Both the position numbers and the translations under genes were made by a program. Shown piece by piece: positions 11,839 to 23,745 of a stretch of 64,000 nucleotides of DNA. The DNA comes from Deroplatys truncata (taxonomy: Eukaryota > Arthropoda > Insecta > Mantodea > Mantidae): assembly GCA_030765065.1 (NCBI GenBank), contig CM060977.1:91715795-91779794 (forward strand), written 5' to 3'. Each line of letters starts with the position of its first letter. The first letter of the stretch is position 1. The notes beneath the pieces were generated by a model, which searched no databases, was not told the DNA's origin, and saw only the letters and a program-made list of their open reading frames with translations.

Positions 11839-12720
11839 CAGCTAATAGAAGAGGCAGGAATAGATTCAATTGCTGGAAGTGTCTCAGTCTCAGCACAGGG
11901 AATTGGAAAACTGTAGACACAGATATAGAGAGAGCAGCTAATATAACAGACAGCAATAGATTCAATTTTTGGAAGTGTCAGTCCCAGCACAGGGAATTGG
12001 AAAACAACAGGCACAGCGATAGAGAGAGAGCCGCTAATATAACAGACAGCAATAGATTCAATTCTTGGAAGTGTCAGTCTCAACACAGGAAATTGGAAAA
12101 CAGCAGACACAGCAATAGAGAGACGACAGCTAATAGAACAGACAGCAATAGATACAATTCTTAGAAACGCCAGTCCCGGCACAGGGAATTGGAAAGCTGC
12201 AGACACAGTGAGACGAAGAGAGAGAGAGGTCAGCTAATAGAAGTGAGAGCAATCGATTCAATTCTTGGAAGTGTCAGCCCCAGTAGAAGTAATTGGAAAA
12301 GGACAGACATAGCGATAGGGAGGGAGAGAAAGAGAGAGAGGGCAGGTAATAGAAGAGAGAACAATGGATTCAAATTCTTACAAGTGTGAACAGGGAAGAG
12401 AATGAGAGAGGGGGAAAGCTAATAGAACAGACAGCAATAGATTCAGTGCTCAGAAGTGTCACAGGGAATTAGACACAACGAGAGAGGAAGAGAGAGGGGT
12501 CAGGTAGAAGACAGCGATAGATTCAAGCTTGGAAGTTTCAGCCCCGGCACAGGGGATTGGAAAACGACAAACACAGCGAGAGAGAGAGAGAGAGAGAGAG
12601 AGGACAGCTAATACAAGGAGACAACGATAGCATCAATGCTTGGAAGGTCAGTCCCGGCACAGGGAGCTGGCTGAAATGGGGACATGTTAGAGAGAGAAGC
12701 CGGCGGATAAGAAAGAGACG
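11766..12720. repeat. Minisatellite, about 96-bp unit, roughly nine copies, with GA runs
   Basis: Successive units share 'cacagggaattggaaaac', 'gacacagcgatagagag', 'agctaatagaacagacagc' and 'aatagattcaattcttgg'. The 'gctaat' landmark recurs at about 11841, 11937, 12033, 12129, 12233, 12345, 12418, 12501 and 12607, giving spacings of 96, 96, 96, 104, 112, 73, 83 and 106. The first three periods are exactly 96; later units vary mainly through GA-run length. A minus-strand open frame at 11721-12206 is a by-product of the unit being 32 codons long. Confidence 0.9.
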
Positions 12721-14120
12721 GACAATGTAGAAAAACCTAAAGTCACAGTGTCGCTTACTTGCAAAAATTATACAACTTACTTTTTATACGTTTCAGCCAA
12801 CGATATCGTCACCGCTAATCAAAAGGTGGTGACAATAGCGCGAAAAGTAGCGTCATGTTAAGTTGTTATAAAACCGGAAGCATGCCAGAAATTCACTGAT
12901 TCATTCTGGTACTCGCTGTGACGCTGCATCTTGATTTGCAAGGGAGCGGGACATGATTGCGTGTGACAGTTTTACCCTTAAATACATTCAGATGGTTGCG
13001 TTAAGAAATCCTTTTAATACATAATTTGCAGAAAAGTGTTGCTAGCCACGTCGCTATTACAGTTGTTACTCAGTAACAAGTTAGTTATTATTCATTAATA
13101 AAATGTAGTTAAAGCTGTAACACGTTGCTACAAGTTCACGACTTGCCATCACCCACACAAACCATGAGATAGAAAGAGATAGGGTTTGATTCACAGCTTC
13201 TACAAGAACAACCAGCCAGGTGGACATCGAACCAAGGACGCCACAGGGGATGCATGCGCATAGGAAGCACCCCCCCACATGATGCAGGTGCTGATAAATA
13301 GACAGTTTCCTACGATACAGGAATAGAAATGGACGGTTTAAACCTAAACAGTACCACAACTCCTCCGTTACTACCGGTAGTCTTCTCGGGGGTTGAGGTA
13401 GGCTGTTTGATCGACAGAGAGCGCCATAGGTAGGAGTACCGCTATAGAACCTTGTTACCCCGTGGGAACCAGGCAACTTCTTCGAAACAAAGCTACCCCA
13501 TCTTTGCAATCTCTGAAAAGGTGAAATTGACCTCAAAACAGCGACGTAATTTAGAGCAAGGGTGCGCTGTGGTAAGACCAATTTAAAACGAACATCCAGT
13601 AGAGTTGCAAAAGTACTGTATAATATCGAAAACATTGTATAATACTACATTAATCAAGCAACATGCAACTTTTACTGCTGCGATAATCACCGTTGTGCAT
13701 AACCACCAGGCGATTTGTCTATCTTCGAACAACACGCTAGGTCATGACAGTGGAGTAATCATGGCTAACTTAACAGAATTTGAAGTTAGCAACAAGTAAT
13801 GTACCACTATCTCAGTCGCAACTGGTCTCCCTTGGACGAATCTACATAAAAGCCAGGAAAAAACTATCTCCGGCAGCAACCTAAAAACTGGTTTCGTACA
13901 ATGAAATCTCTGATACATGCAGATGTACCAGTACCAGTTGAGAATCAACCAAAGCAATTGTCATCTATGAAGAGATTGATTACTCTTGGGAATTGCTGCA
14001 ATTCTTAATAAAACGTCTCAATTCTGGCACAAAATATTCTGGTTTTGCTTACTATGTGTGTGGCTTGCTTGGCTCAGACTGGGATCATGGCGAGCGCTCA
14101 AATTCATTAACGAAGGCATA
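12721..14120. other. Non-coding stretch with one long unassigned open frame
   Basis: The minus-strand frame at 13081-13635 (184 codons) is long for this composition and covers a GC-richer patch (13170-13560), but I recognise no domain; it could be an old repeat. Nothing else stands out. Confidence 0.3.
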
Positions 14121-14300
14121 AGAATCTGTCCCTGATGTAGAGAGGAAGAAACTTGGATTCATATTCTGGCGCATTGTAAACACAGAACAGTTGAGGAGAA
14201 AATAACTACCGGGTCCCTTTGTTAACTCAAGGAGAGTTACAAACTTGTTGGACCTTGCTGGTTGGGAGGGGGAGCAATTAGTACATTTTTACAAAAGATT
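14121..14300 (+). pseudogene. Non-LTR retrotransposon ORF2 C-terminal remnant (CCHC knuckle)
   Basis: The frame at 14127-14177 reads CP-stop-CREEETWIHILAHC, a CX2CX7HX4C zinc knuckle like those near the C terminus of many non-LTR retrotransposon ORF2 proteins, here with an internal stop. The following codons (KHRTVEEKITTGSL) stay open briefly. No RT core is seen upstream, so this is a short 3' remnant. The family cannot be set from this much sequence. Confidence 0.5.
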
Positions 14301-14649
14301 ATGCAGCTCAGATTGAAGTGTAAGGAAGAGGGTCAAGGGTGGGATAGGGAGGATTAGTAGCTTAGGGGCAGGTATTTGTTGGTTTTGCAAGCAAAAGTGT
14401 GTGCTTCTGAATAAGTTTTTCTCTTCTTCTTCTTCTTCTGTTTTATTTGTGTCGTTTTTGTTGTTAGTTTATCTGTTTTTTCTTTTCTTTTATTTGTTGT
14501 AAATACCATTAACATTAAAGTTCAGTGAGATGAATATAGCCTGAAACATATGAACTAAAATGTATTATGTAAGCACGTAGGTCTATCTGACTCTTGCGAT
14601 GTATGAGTTTGAATACGTAAAATGTTTGACACCAAGAAATACACCACTA
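14301..14649. other. Non-coding stretch with TTC microsatellite
   Basis: Contains a TTC run at about 14420-14440 inside pyrimidine-rich sequence, possibly the 3' tail of the preceding LINE remnant. No gene seen. Confidence 0.4.
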
Positions 14650-15495
14650 AACTCTACTCTAGTATGTAGAGAAGGTATTTCATTCCACACAAACATTTTA
14701 TACTTAGATATCACCGGAAATACATGTTTTGAGGCTCCTATATCAAAATAGAGCATTTTTATAAAACGATCCGTGTGTGTGTGTGTATGTGTGTGTCTGT
14801 GAACAGTATAACTAAAAAACGATAAGACGGATAAATACGAAACTTGGTATTTAGGTTCAATATCTTCAATGATGAGACACGAAGATTTTCAACCAAATCT
14901 CTCACCCCAGCTATCCTTTACATGGAACATTTTTTGAAAACTTTGATTTTTTAAAAAAATGGCCCTAATGATTTTGATTAAAATATCATTTATTAAAGAT
15001 ATTTACATGAAAAATAAAGCGTATATCTTGAAATTTCTGTGACTAGTCTGTGAAGTCCTCTTTATTCGGAAAGTATTATGAATAATCCTGTATGATTGGT
15101 AAACGTTAAACGATAGACGAAAACGTATTACACAGAAGTGTAGATCTCTTTAAAACACACAACAACTTATTTAAAATAAGTTTTCGTGGTAAAAGCCGTT
15201 ACTAAGATATCCGATATTAAAGGTTCGAATTGCTCAATGCTTGTCATTCAAGCCTCATCGATTTTCAGTTGTTTCTCGTGATGTCATGGAAACAGTATAG
15301 AATTTTAAGAGGCCAGCGTATAGCGTCCAGTTCTTAAACATCTGACTATCGCTGTTCTATTTGTATCTGTAACGAAATGTATAATGTAGTTATTTCTCAA
15401 AGGTTTATTTGGATTCAAATGTAGTAGATGCTTTAGTAAGAATAGCTTGAATACCCATAATAAAGATAGAGAGTAGAGAAAATAATGTGAAACTT
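14650..15495 (+). mobile_element. HINE-like repeat, near full-length copy
   Basis: It has degenerate ends but all internal blocks: 'aggtatttcattccacac', a GT run at about 14773-14792, 'gataaatacgaaacttgg', 'acttcgtt'-type middle blocks and a 3' end reading 'gagagtagagaaaat'. It belongs to the subfamily with 'ggttcgaattgctcaatgc' in the 3' half. Confidence 0.85.
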
Positions 15496-15722
15496 TGTTT
15501 TCTTTTGCAAAAATCAGTGCAGATATTTTTCATTGAAGTATAAGTCAAGTCAATATCATGCAAAGTATTGCAGTAGTCGTTTTTTAATTTGTTTTATTAA
15601 AATCGTCACTTGTATATTTATATAAGTAACAAATAATTATTTATTTATGTTTCTTTGGAATGTATGTATTATTAAGCTACAATTTTATTCGCAGGGCGAA
15701 ATTAAGATAATTTAAAAAAAGT

Positions 15723-16218
15723 TTTGATGTTTTACATTCACACGACGTTCTCTAGCCTTTATCTTTTATTAGCGGCTACACACTATTCATACCAAATCTT
15801 ATTTTACTATCTACTTCGTTTTTATGGAGATAAATCTTTGCAGAAATAGCTACATTACACATTTCGCTCATACATAGAAAGGGAACAGCGATAGTCAAAT
15901 GTTTAAGAACTGGACGCTACATTCTGGTCTTAAAATTCCATACTGTTTCCATGACATCGCGAGAAATAACTCAATGTTGAAACTACTTAAAGACAATGGC
16001 CAAGAAATGAACAAGTCGAGCTTTTAATAACGGATATCTCAGAAATGGCTTATGTCACGCAAAAATTTACGAGAAATAAATTGTGTGTTTTAAAGAGATA
16101 CACATTTTTTGTGTAGTACGTTTTGGTCTATCTTTTAAGGTTTACCATATAGACTTCCTTCCGAATGAAGGACTTCAGAAGCTATTCCCAGAAAATTCAA
16201 GATGTACACTTTATTTTT

Positions 16219-16249
<31 letters not shown>

Positions 16250-17465
16250 TTAATATATGGTATATTAAACCAAATCGTTATAGCCATTTTTCAGAAAATA
16301 AAGAACTTCGGAAAGGATCCCATGCAAAGGGTAGTATGTGGTGGGAAGTTTTCTTGAAAATTTTCGTTTTGTATCTTTGAAAGGTAAGGTAAAGCACACT
16401 TAGATACCAAGTTTGGTATTTATACAACTTTTCGTTTTTACTTTTTCTACTACATATACTAAGTAGGGGAAGTATTGCATTCCACCCAAAAATACGATAC
16501 CGAGATTTCACCGAAAATACATGTTTTGAGATACGCTGAATCCAAATATAGCATTTTTGGGAACGTGTCCGTGTCTGTGTGTATATCTATCTATGAACAG
16601 CATAACTCAAAAACGAAAGTCGGATAAATACCAAAGTTGACATTTGAATTTAAATCTTCCAAGGATGCGACACGAATATTTTCAAGAAAATCATCCTACC
16701 CGTACTACTTTTACATGGAACCTTTTTCGAAAATTTTGAGTTTCTTAAAAATGGCTAACGATTTTGATTAAAGTATCAGATGTTTAAGATATTTTTATGA
16801 CAAATGAAATGTATATCCTGAATTTTCTGAGAATGTCCCCAAAAGTCATCTTCATTCAGAATGGCTTCCGCATAACTGGTAAACCGTGGGAGAGAAAAAA
16901 AATTACTATACAAAAAACGTATATCTCGTTAAAACACACAATTTATGTCATATAATTTTTTGTGGAGTGAACAATTTCCGAGATATTACTTGTTATTTGT
17001 TTGAATTTTCCAATACTTATACTTTTTCTCAAATGGAAATTGGTTATTGGTTTTTTAATGTCCTGGGCATGCAAAGAGAATGGAATGCTCCACAGAGCAA
17101 CCAGTTCTTAAAAGATTTGACTGTCGCTTAAAGCCTACCATATTCATCTTGCACCTACAAGAAAATTAGTAATTGGATAGCTTCTGCAAATGTTTATCTC
17201 AATTAACATGAAGTAGATGGAGAATAAGCGTTGGTAAAAATAGTTTGTATAAGAGTAGAGAAAGTCATGTGACTGCAACACATCAGTTTTTCTTTTAGTT
17301 ATGCTGTTCACACACACACACACACACACACAAACGTACACGTGGATATTTTTCTAAAATGGGGTTTTTTTTTGATTCAGGAGTTCTCAAAGCTTTAATT
17401 CTGGTGAAATCTTAGTATCGAATTTTTAGGTGGAATTTCTCTATCTACTACGTGGTAAAGAAAGT
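15723..17465 (-). mobile_element. HINE-like repeat, full copy split by a nested copy
   Basis: The minus-strand copy runs from its 3' end at 15723 to a T run ending at 16439 ('acttttcgttttt'), is interrupted by the copy at 16440-17286, and resumes at about 17292 with 'ttttagttatgctgttcac' exactly where the family consensus continues, ending near 17465 (AAAGT on the plus strand). A TA microsatellite at about 16223-16250 and a CA run at about 17311-17331 lie at the family's two variable simple-repeat positions. Confidence 0.9.
16440..17286 (+). mobile_element. HINE-like repeat, nested full-length copy
   Basis: Starts ACTTTTTCTACTACATA right after a T run and ends 'gtagagaaagtcatgtgac' plus 'tgcaacacatcag' right before a T run. 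It sits inside a copy of the opposite orientation, so both ends are fixed by the interrupted host copy. The length is 847 bases, no target duplication is seen, and the subterminal 11-mer is present at both ends. It belongs to the subfamily with 'tttgaattttccaatactt'. Confidence 0.92.
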
Positions 17466-18615
17466 AAACGAATATTCATATTACTTACAAACATTCAAGT
17501 TGCTAATCTAACTAATTTTAGCAACGACACCACGTATTATATTGCATTGTACCCGATTTGTTATTTACACAAAAATACGGCTCTGGTTTTAAACGATGCC
17601 TCAACTGTGGGAGTAACACTGCTACTGTGAAGAAACGCCAGTAATATCCGCTCTGCAGGTGGACTGCAGGAACGATGGCACGAAACCCCGTAACTCAAGT
17701 TCACTCCGTTTTATAGGAACTAGGGTGGGCTACCCACGACTACTGCAGATTGAGCACTAATTGCGAGGCGTGATAAGCACGCGAGAGACAACGCAATGCA
17801 AATCACATTAATTTACTGATGAGTTAACAAGGTAAAGCACCCAGCCACAGAGGCTAATTTATTAATGATGTTGACACACCCTGCATGCATGGAATATGGA
17901 ATTCAACAACCCTCGGACGGATTTGCATAATGATATCGTCACATAATTAATATTTTAAAGGAAGGAGGAATGCTTTCATACCTAATCCAGCAGTGTCTAG
18001 TAGTCTTGGGGTAGAAACGCATTAATACTTATCATATGAACAGAACTGTACATTTCAGTATTTGAATTAGCGTTATTATTAATATAGCCGTCCACTTTGT
18101 TCAAGTAGGCAACACAAATGGCATCAGGGATGGTAAAATCTGTACTGTTTTATCATTACATTAGTTGGACTACTTACTTCTGTTTAAAAGCATTCTAGTA
18201 TTGCTGTCACTGCGTACAGGCAAGTGTATTTGGTATACGAAATTTAGCTTTGACTGTTTGGTTCTCGGTGTGATCAACGGCTTCCTGCTGATAATCTAAG
18301 GCTTCCGGTCAGTGTTGCCAACACAAATTCAGTTGCCGGTTTCAGTGTAAAATTCGGATTGAAACATCTCTGCACATAACTTCTTTGACCATTATCGATG
18401 CAGTAATGAATTAATGAACAGCATTATTCAAAAAAATTGCGTAATCCTTAGAATTTTGAGGGGAGGGACTGGCCCTGCCTCCACCAGTCCTGGTGGTGAT
18501 CATCCTAAAGGGATCTACATCGCCTCCTCTATCATGCTCTACGTCTACTCTACGAGGATGGTTGGGAAGATGTGAGATCAGGTATCGCCGAAGCATACCT
18601 GATTTTAGTAGGTGA
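17466..18615. other. AT-rich non-coding stretch
   Basis: No gene, SINE head or repeat block recognised; a minus-strand open frame at 18411-18722 overlaps the SINE boundary and is incidental. Confidence 0.4.
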
Positions 18616-19214
18616 AAACTAAATAGGCACCTAACCGAGCTGAATGGCTGAGGCGGTAAGGTCTGTGACCCGCATTCGGTATAGCGTGTGTTCGATTCCC
18701 GTGGCCGACCTTCCTGACGCATAAGTTTTCTCGGAGGTTTCCCCGGGTTGCCGGGCGAATGCTGGGAAGGATCATTTTATCCCTAGAATTTCCTATCCGT
18801 CCATTGTCATTTCACTTCACCCTTCATCTGCTTGGTTTCCTTCCGGGTTGCAAGTGTCGGCAGGAGGTCTCGGCGTATACATGACAGGGGAAAACGATGC
18901 TCTGAGAAAACCGTTGTCCTCCGGGCTGCGAGCGGTCTGTGAGTCCCGGGCCCCCCAGGGGATGTGTGTAAGTCCAATGGGTGTGAGGGGAGCCGGTTGC
19001 ACCAGCCACTACCTGGAGAGTTAAAATCTGTAAATGGTAGGGACCCTGCTCTCTGCAAGTCGTGCCTCCTGGTTCGGACGCCCTCTGTCTCCTCTCACAT
19101 CACCCCTCCCTCCCGGGGAAACCCAATAAGATGCCTATATACAAAAATCTGCATAGGTCGGGGTGCTAAGTCCCCCTTCGCTTCTAGTTCTATCCTAAAC
19201 TAAATAGGCACCTA
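18616..19214 (+). mobile_element. SINE with perfect 18-bp target duplication
   Basis: AAACTAAATAGGCACCTA occurs at 18616-18633 and again at 19197-19214, bounding a body of about 563 bases. The head has Pol III promoter elements: A box-like TGGCTGAGGCGG (18645-18657) and B box-like GTTCGATTCCC (about 18690-18700). The body is GC-rich with 'tttccccgggttgccgggcg' and 'tcctctcacatcacccctcc' stretches that have counterparts at 31.2, 37.6 and 40.5 kb. Such elements are copied by LINE machinery. The perfect duplication implies a fairly recent insertion. Overlapping open frames are incidental. Confidence 0.9.
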
Positions 19215-20028
19215 CAAGGAAGCAGAGTGGGGTTAGGTAGAGGCTGTGGCAAGCAGCCCGATCTGGGACTTAAGTGTTAGTGGAGGTGTTGCAGGCAGAA
19301 TGCTTCAGGTAAAGTTGAGACAGTGCTTACACCTCTTCTACGATTTGGTTATGTTTGTATGCTTATTACCTCATTTGTGTTATCACTTTATTATATCGTT
19401 CACATTTACAATCTAAGGAAATATGTCTGTGCCTATATATTATTTTTAGTAACTTTAGATTTCCGCACCAACAGGAATGTAAAAAGCGTTAGAAAGGAAC
19501 AAGAGTAAAGCTTATTGCACTGTGTGTTACATATTCGTAAAAGTCTTTGTTAGTTGACATGCAAATAGGACACATTAGGGAAAGTCACAAACAAAATAGT
19601 TCACAAACCGCGGATTTTTCAGTGTATTCCACCGTGTAATCCCGAGTTGGTCAATCAGGTTAGCAGGAATTTATTAGTGTTTGAACGTAAAGTAAATTGC
19701 GCCAGCTCGAGGACTAATAGAATTAGTTTGTAAACTTCACATTCGCTCTCTCAGAACTGTATATACCTTTTTGAGGTACTTGTCAACATTTCAGGCAGTT
19801 TTTGGACTTCAAAAACAGGAGGAACCTGTGCTCCTTGCAACAAAATTTTCACGCCAGAATTACTTCAACAATGTAACTAAGTTTTGAACTTAGCCGCATG
19901 AGTAATATATGTGCTAGAAGTGACAAGAAATTGGCGGAGAGAATAACTAAACATGCAGAAGTCTTGTTATAAGCTGTTAAACAAGTGATCAAGTAATGCA
20001 TTTGTGGAAGTCGAAGTGTAACCATGTA
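19215..20028. other. Non-coding stretch
   Basis: AT-rich, no recognised gene or repeat before the Tc1 element. Confidence 0.4.
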
Positions 20029-21263
20029 CACTATGTGATCAAAAGTATCCAGACACCCCACAAACATACTTTTTTCATCTTAGGTGCATTGTGCTGCTAT
20101 CTACTGTCTGGTACTCATCCGCGGTCTCAGTAGTCATTGGACATCGTGAAACAGCAGAATGGGACGCTCCGTGGAACTCACGGACTTCGAACGTGGTCAG
20201 GTGATTGGATGTCACTTGTCTCAGATTTCCACACTCCTAAACATCCCTAGGTCCACTGTTTCTGATGTGATAGTGAAGTGGAAACGTGAAGGGACATGTA
20301 AAACGTGAAGGGACATGTACAGCACAAAATCGTACAGGCCAACCTCGTCTGTTGACTGACAGAGACCGCCGACATTTGAAGCGGGTCGTAAAGAGTAATA
20401 GGCAGACATCTATCCAGACCATCACACAGGAATTCCAAACTGCATCAGGATCCACTCCAATTACTATGACAGGCGTGAGGTGAGAAACCTTGGGTTCCAT
20501 GGTCGAGGGGCTGCTCACAAGCCACACATCACGCAGGAAAATGCCAAACGACGCCTCGCTTGGTGTAAGGAGGGTCAGCATTACACGATTGAACAGTGGC
20601 AAAACGTTGTGTGGAGTGACGAATCACGGTACACAATCTGGAGATCCGATGGTAGGGTGTGGGTATGGCGAATGCCAGCGTGTGTAGTACCAACAGTGAA
20701 ATTCGGTACTACCATCGGTGGTGGTGTTATGGTGTGGTCGTGTTTTTCCTGGAGGGGGCTTGCACCCCTTATTGTTTTGCGTAGCACGATCACAGCGCAG
20801 ACCTACATTGATATTTTAAGCACCTTCTTGCTTCTCACTGTTTAAGAGCAATTTGGGGATGGCGATTGCATCTTTCAACACGATCGAGCACCTGTTCATA
20901 CTGCACGGGCTGTGGCGGAGTGGTTACACAACAATAACATCCCTGTAATGGATTGGTCTGCACCGAGTCTTGACGTGAATCCTATAGAACACCTTTGGGA
21001 TATTTTGGAACGCCGCCTTCGTGCCAGGCCTCACCGACCTACATCGATACCTCTCCTCATTTCCTCACTCCGTGAAGAATGGGCTGGCATTCCCCAAGAA
21101 ACCTTCCAGCACCTGATTGAAAGTATGCCTGCGAGAGTGAACGCTGTCATCAAGGCTAAGGTTGGGACAACATTATATTGACTTCCAGCATTACCGATGG
21201 AGGGTGCAACGAACTTGTATGTCATTTTCAGCCAGGTGTCCGGATACTTTTGATCGCGTAGTG
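20029..21263 (+). mobile_element. Tc1-like transposon, complete ends, dead transposase
   Basis: TA at 20027-20028 and 21264-21265 is the target duplication. The left end reads CACTATGTGATCAAAAGTAT then CCAGACACC; the right end in reverse complement reads CACTACGCGATCAAAAGTAT then CCGGACACC, an inverted repeat of about 29 bases with four mismatches or so. The element is 1235 bp, a usual Tc1 size. Confidence 0.95.
20159..21181 (+). pseudogene. Tc1 transposase, DD34E, inactivated
   Basis: The N terminus reads MGRSVELTDFERGQVIGCHL with a helix-turn-helix following. The catalytic triad is visible: WSDESRY (D1), QHDRAPVHTA (D2) and NPIEHLWDILERR (E), with 34 residues between D2 and E. Three lesions kill it: a tandem 19-bp duplication at about 20284-20322 that shifts the frame, a frameshift at about 20475-20482 before RNLGFHGRG, and a stop at about 20843 after FLLLTV. 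The C-terminal part (20912-21181) is otherwise open to its natural end. It would have acted on the inverted ends at 20029 and 21263. Confidence 0.93.
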
Positions 21264-21265
21264 TA

Positions 21266-22105
21266 CTTTGTTTAATACACAACTCGAAAGGTTGGTTGTA
21301 GATTTCCTGTTAACACTCACAACAATAAAAAGAAAATGTGTGTTGAATTAAATGTGCTGTGTCGTCTACAGTTATTTTGTTAGCCAATGCAGCCTTTACG
21401 TATCACGCCCTGGAGCTCAACAAACACATGTTTCTACCACAAAAATAAATACATATTCGAACCCAGAGCAGAGGATCTTCAACGCGTAGCCGAGATGATG
21501 AACAACACGTCAACAGGAGGTGACCAACTGACTGCATTCTCTAGGTAAATATAAACAAAGGTAAAGGACGACGCAAAGCTCCGTGCTTAAATTGAGGAAT
21601 ACATCACCTGAACACTGGCTGCAGCCGGAGAGGGAACTGATTGTCTCAACACAGCGTGTGCTGTCCTGAAACATATGCATAGAAGTTTGTTTGTTATGTA
21701 CATTTATAGACATATTATGTATAGAAATATTGAGCTCTTTTGTTTACTTTATGAATATATTCATTTATGTATGGATGAACTATTATTTTTATTTTATACA
21801 AATTGATTTTTTCTTTTATCATTTTATTTATTTATTTTTAAGCCTACAAGACAATGCACATCAGCATCTTCCACTTCCATCTCTAATAATAGTTCATCTG
21901 TTGTTTGCAACAAGAAAGAAAGTCCATCAACTTTTAATTTTAATAATTGTACGTTTTAAAGTTACCTATTAAATTTTGTTCAATGGAGATGTATTCTCAT
22001 TATTCTAGAGAGCAAAACAAAGTTAAAAAAATAAATCTATAGACGAACTACTTACGGATTATACTACATAACATTAGTTGGTTATTACCATTCAACTTTT
22101 AAAAA
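21266..22105. other. Non-coding stretch
   Basis: AT-rich, with a strongly T/A-biased patch at 21690-21860. No element recognised. Confidence 0.4.
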
Positions 22106-22824
22106 TCTGATGTGGTACATTCACATGACTTTCTCTACCGTGTTCAAATGTTTAAGAAGTGCAGTGGCCTTAAAATTCCATACTGTTTCCAAGACATCGC
22201 TAGAAACAACTGAATGTTGAAAGGACTTTAAAAGAATGACAAGATTTGAACAATTCAAACCATTAATAATGGATATCTCAGAAATGGCTTATGCAATAAA
22301 AACTTATAAATAAATTGTATATTTTAAAGAGATCTATATTTTTATTTGGTACGTTTTCGTCTGTCGTTTAACGTTTACTGTTATACAAGATTATACAAAA
22401 TTCCTTCCGAATGAAGAGGACTTCACAGGCTACTCCCAGAAAATTCAAGATAAATATTTTAATTGCTATGCAGTTGTATTATACTTTAATATATAGTATT
22501 TTAATCAAAATAGTTAGCCATCGTTTAGAAAATAGAAATTTTCAAAAAATGTTCTATGTAAAGTGTAGTTGAGGGTAGGGGATTTTCTTAAAAATCGTCG
22601 TGTCGCATCCTTGGAAGATACTAAACTCAAATACGAGGTTTGATATTTAGACGACTTTTATTTTTGAGTTATGCTGTTCACACGCACGCACGCGTGCGCG
22701 CGGAATTTTTTCTAATAATGCTTTCTTTGTGTTCAGGTGGCCTCAATTTCCGGTAAAATCTCGATATCAAATTTTTGGGTGGAATGCGATACTTCCCCTA
22801 CTTGCTATGCGTAGTAGAGAAGGT
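22106..22824 (-). mobile_element. HINE-like repeat with internal deletion near its 3' end
   Basis: Read on the plus strand it begins TCTGATGTGGTACATTCACA after an A run and ends TAGTAGAGAAGGT. About 130 bases of the 3' part are missing at about 22140 (junction 'ctaccgtgttcaaatg'). The simple repeat near 22680-22700 is a mixed CACG/CG run. All other family blocks are in order. Confidence 0.88.
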
Positions 22825-23647
22825 AAGAATAGAATTTCATTTTGTATAGTTCCAGACATTTAACAGGAAAGCATAGGAAGGACTATTACTATTTGTAATA
22901 ATCCATAAACTTCAGAGGGCTTTGCGGTCAAAGTACAACTAAGGTTATTATTATATCCTTGAAGTAGTTAGTTTTTATATTTATTTATAGCATCTGCTCT
23001 TGTACGTATTATACGCTGAAGTAGATAATTACACGCGAGCGCCTTTCAGTCAATGTTCGGTCTCATTGATGTCTTATTGACCAATCAGAATCGAACTTAA
23101 TGGATAGTTTTAAAACGTGGTGGCGATGCTTCATTATCGTTTGAAGACTAAAGAATCGCCAGCAAGCGTTGACGTCATATCTTGTACAATAGCTGGACAA
23201 CGGGCCAAATAAAATGAAATTTTCATTGTAAGAAAGTAGGCAAGAAATACATGAATAGCAAGGGAAATTCTAAAGTAGTTTCTTTAGTATTCATAAAATG
23301 CATAGTGACCTATGCTTCTTAATGATTCAGTTAACGACAATTGATATAGCACACCTAGAATGATCCAATCAAGCAATGAGTTTAAACTAAAATCACTTCA
23401 ATTTTCCAGTCTTCTCCCCAACTGGTTTTTTGTTCTCTTTTTTCCGCTCGTTTGTTGGGTAAAGCATCAATCAACCTCCTACATTACACAGTAGTCCTTC
23501 AACGTGATCTGTAGATAGGAAAGCAATCTTTTTCAAGCATCCATCTTTCCTCTACGGTTTCGTATCCGATAATCTTGTTTCCCTAGTTAGTCGGCGCCAT
23601 CGGCTAAATGCACTTCTTGACAAGCAACTATCACTTAAAAGTAATTT
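22825..23647. other. Non-coding stretch
   Basis: No recognised gene or repeat. Confidence 0.4.
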
Positions 23648-23649
23648 AT

Positions 23650-23742
23650 TTTTTCTGTCTCTATCACGTACCTAGTACTGCACAAAAAACTCGATATATA
23701 GATTTGATAAAAATAACTCCACTTGAAACGTTTATCTGAAAA
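23650..23742 (+). mobile_element. HINE-like repeat, 5' fragment
   Basis: Degenerate 5' end ('ctgtctctatcacgtacctag', 'aaactcgatatatagatttg') in plus orientation, joined head-on to the 3' end of a minus copy. Only the first ~90 bases of the family remain. Confidence 0.55.
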
Positions 23743-23745
23743 AAA

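Noticed and set aside
11721-12206. 161-codon repetitive protein
   Set aside because: It is the minisatellite read in a frame kept open by the 96-base period; composition is low complexity and no start or splice context supports it.
18807-19203. Several overlapping GC-rich open frames
   Set aside because: They lie wholly inside a SINE bounded by an 18-bp target duplication and occur in three frames at once.
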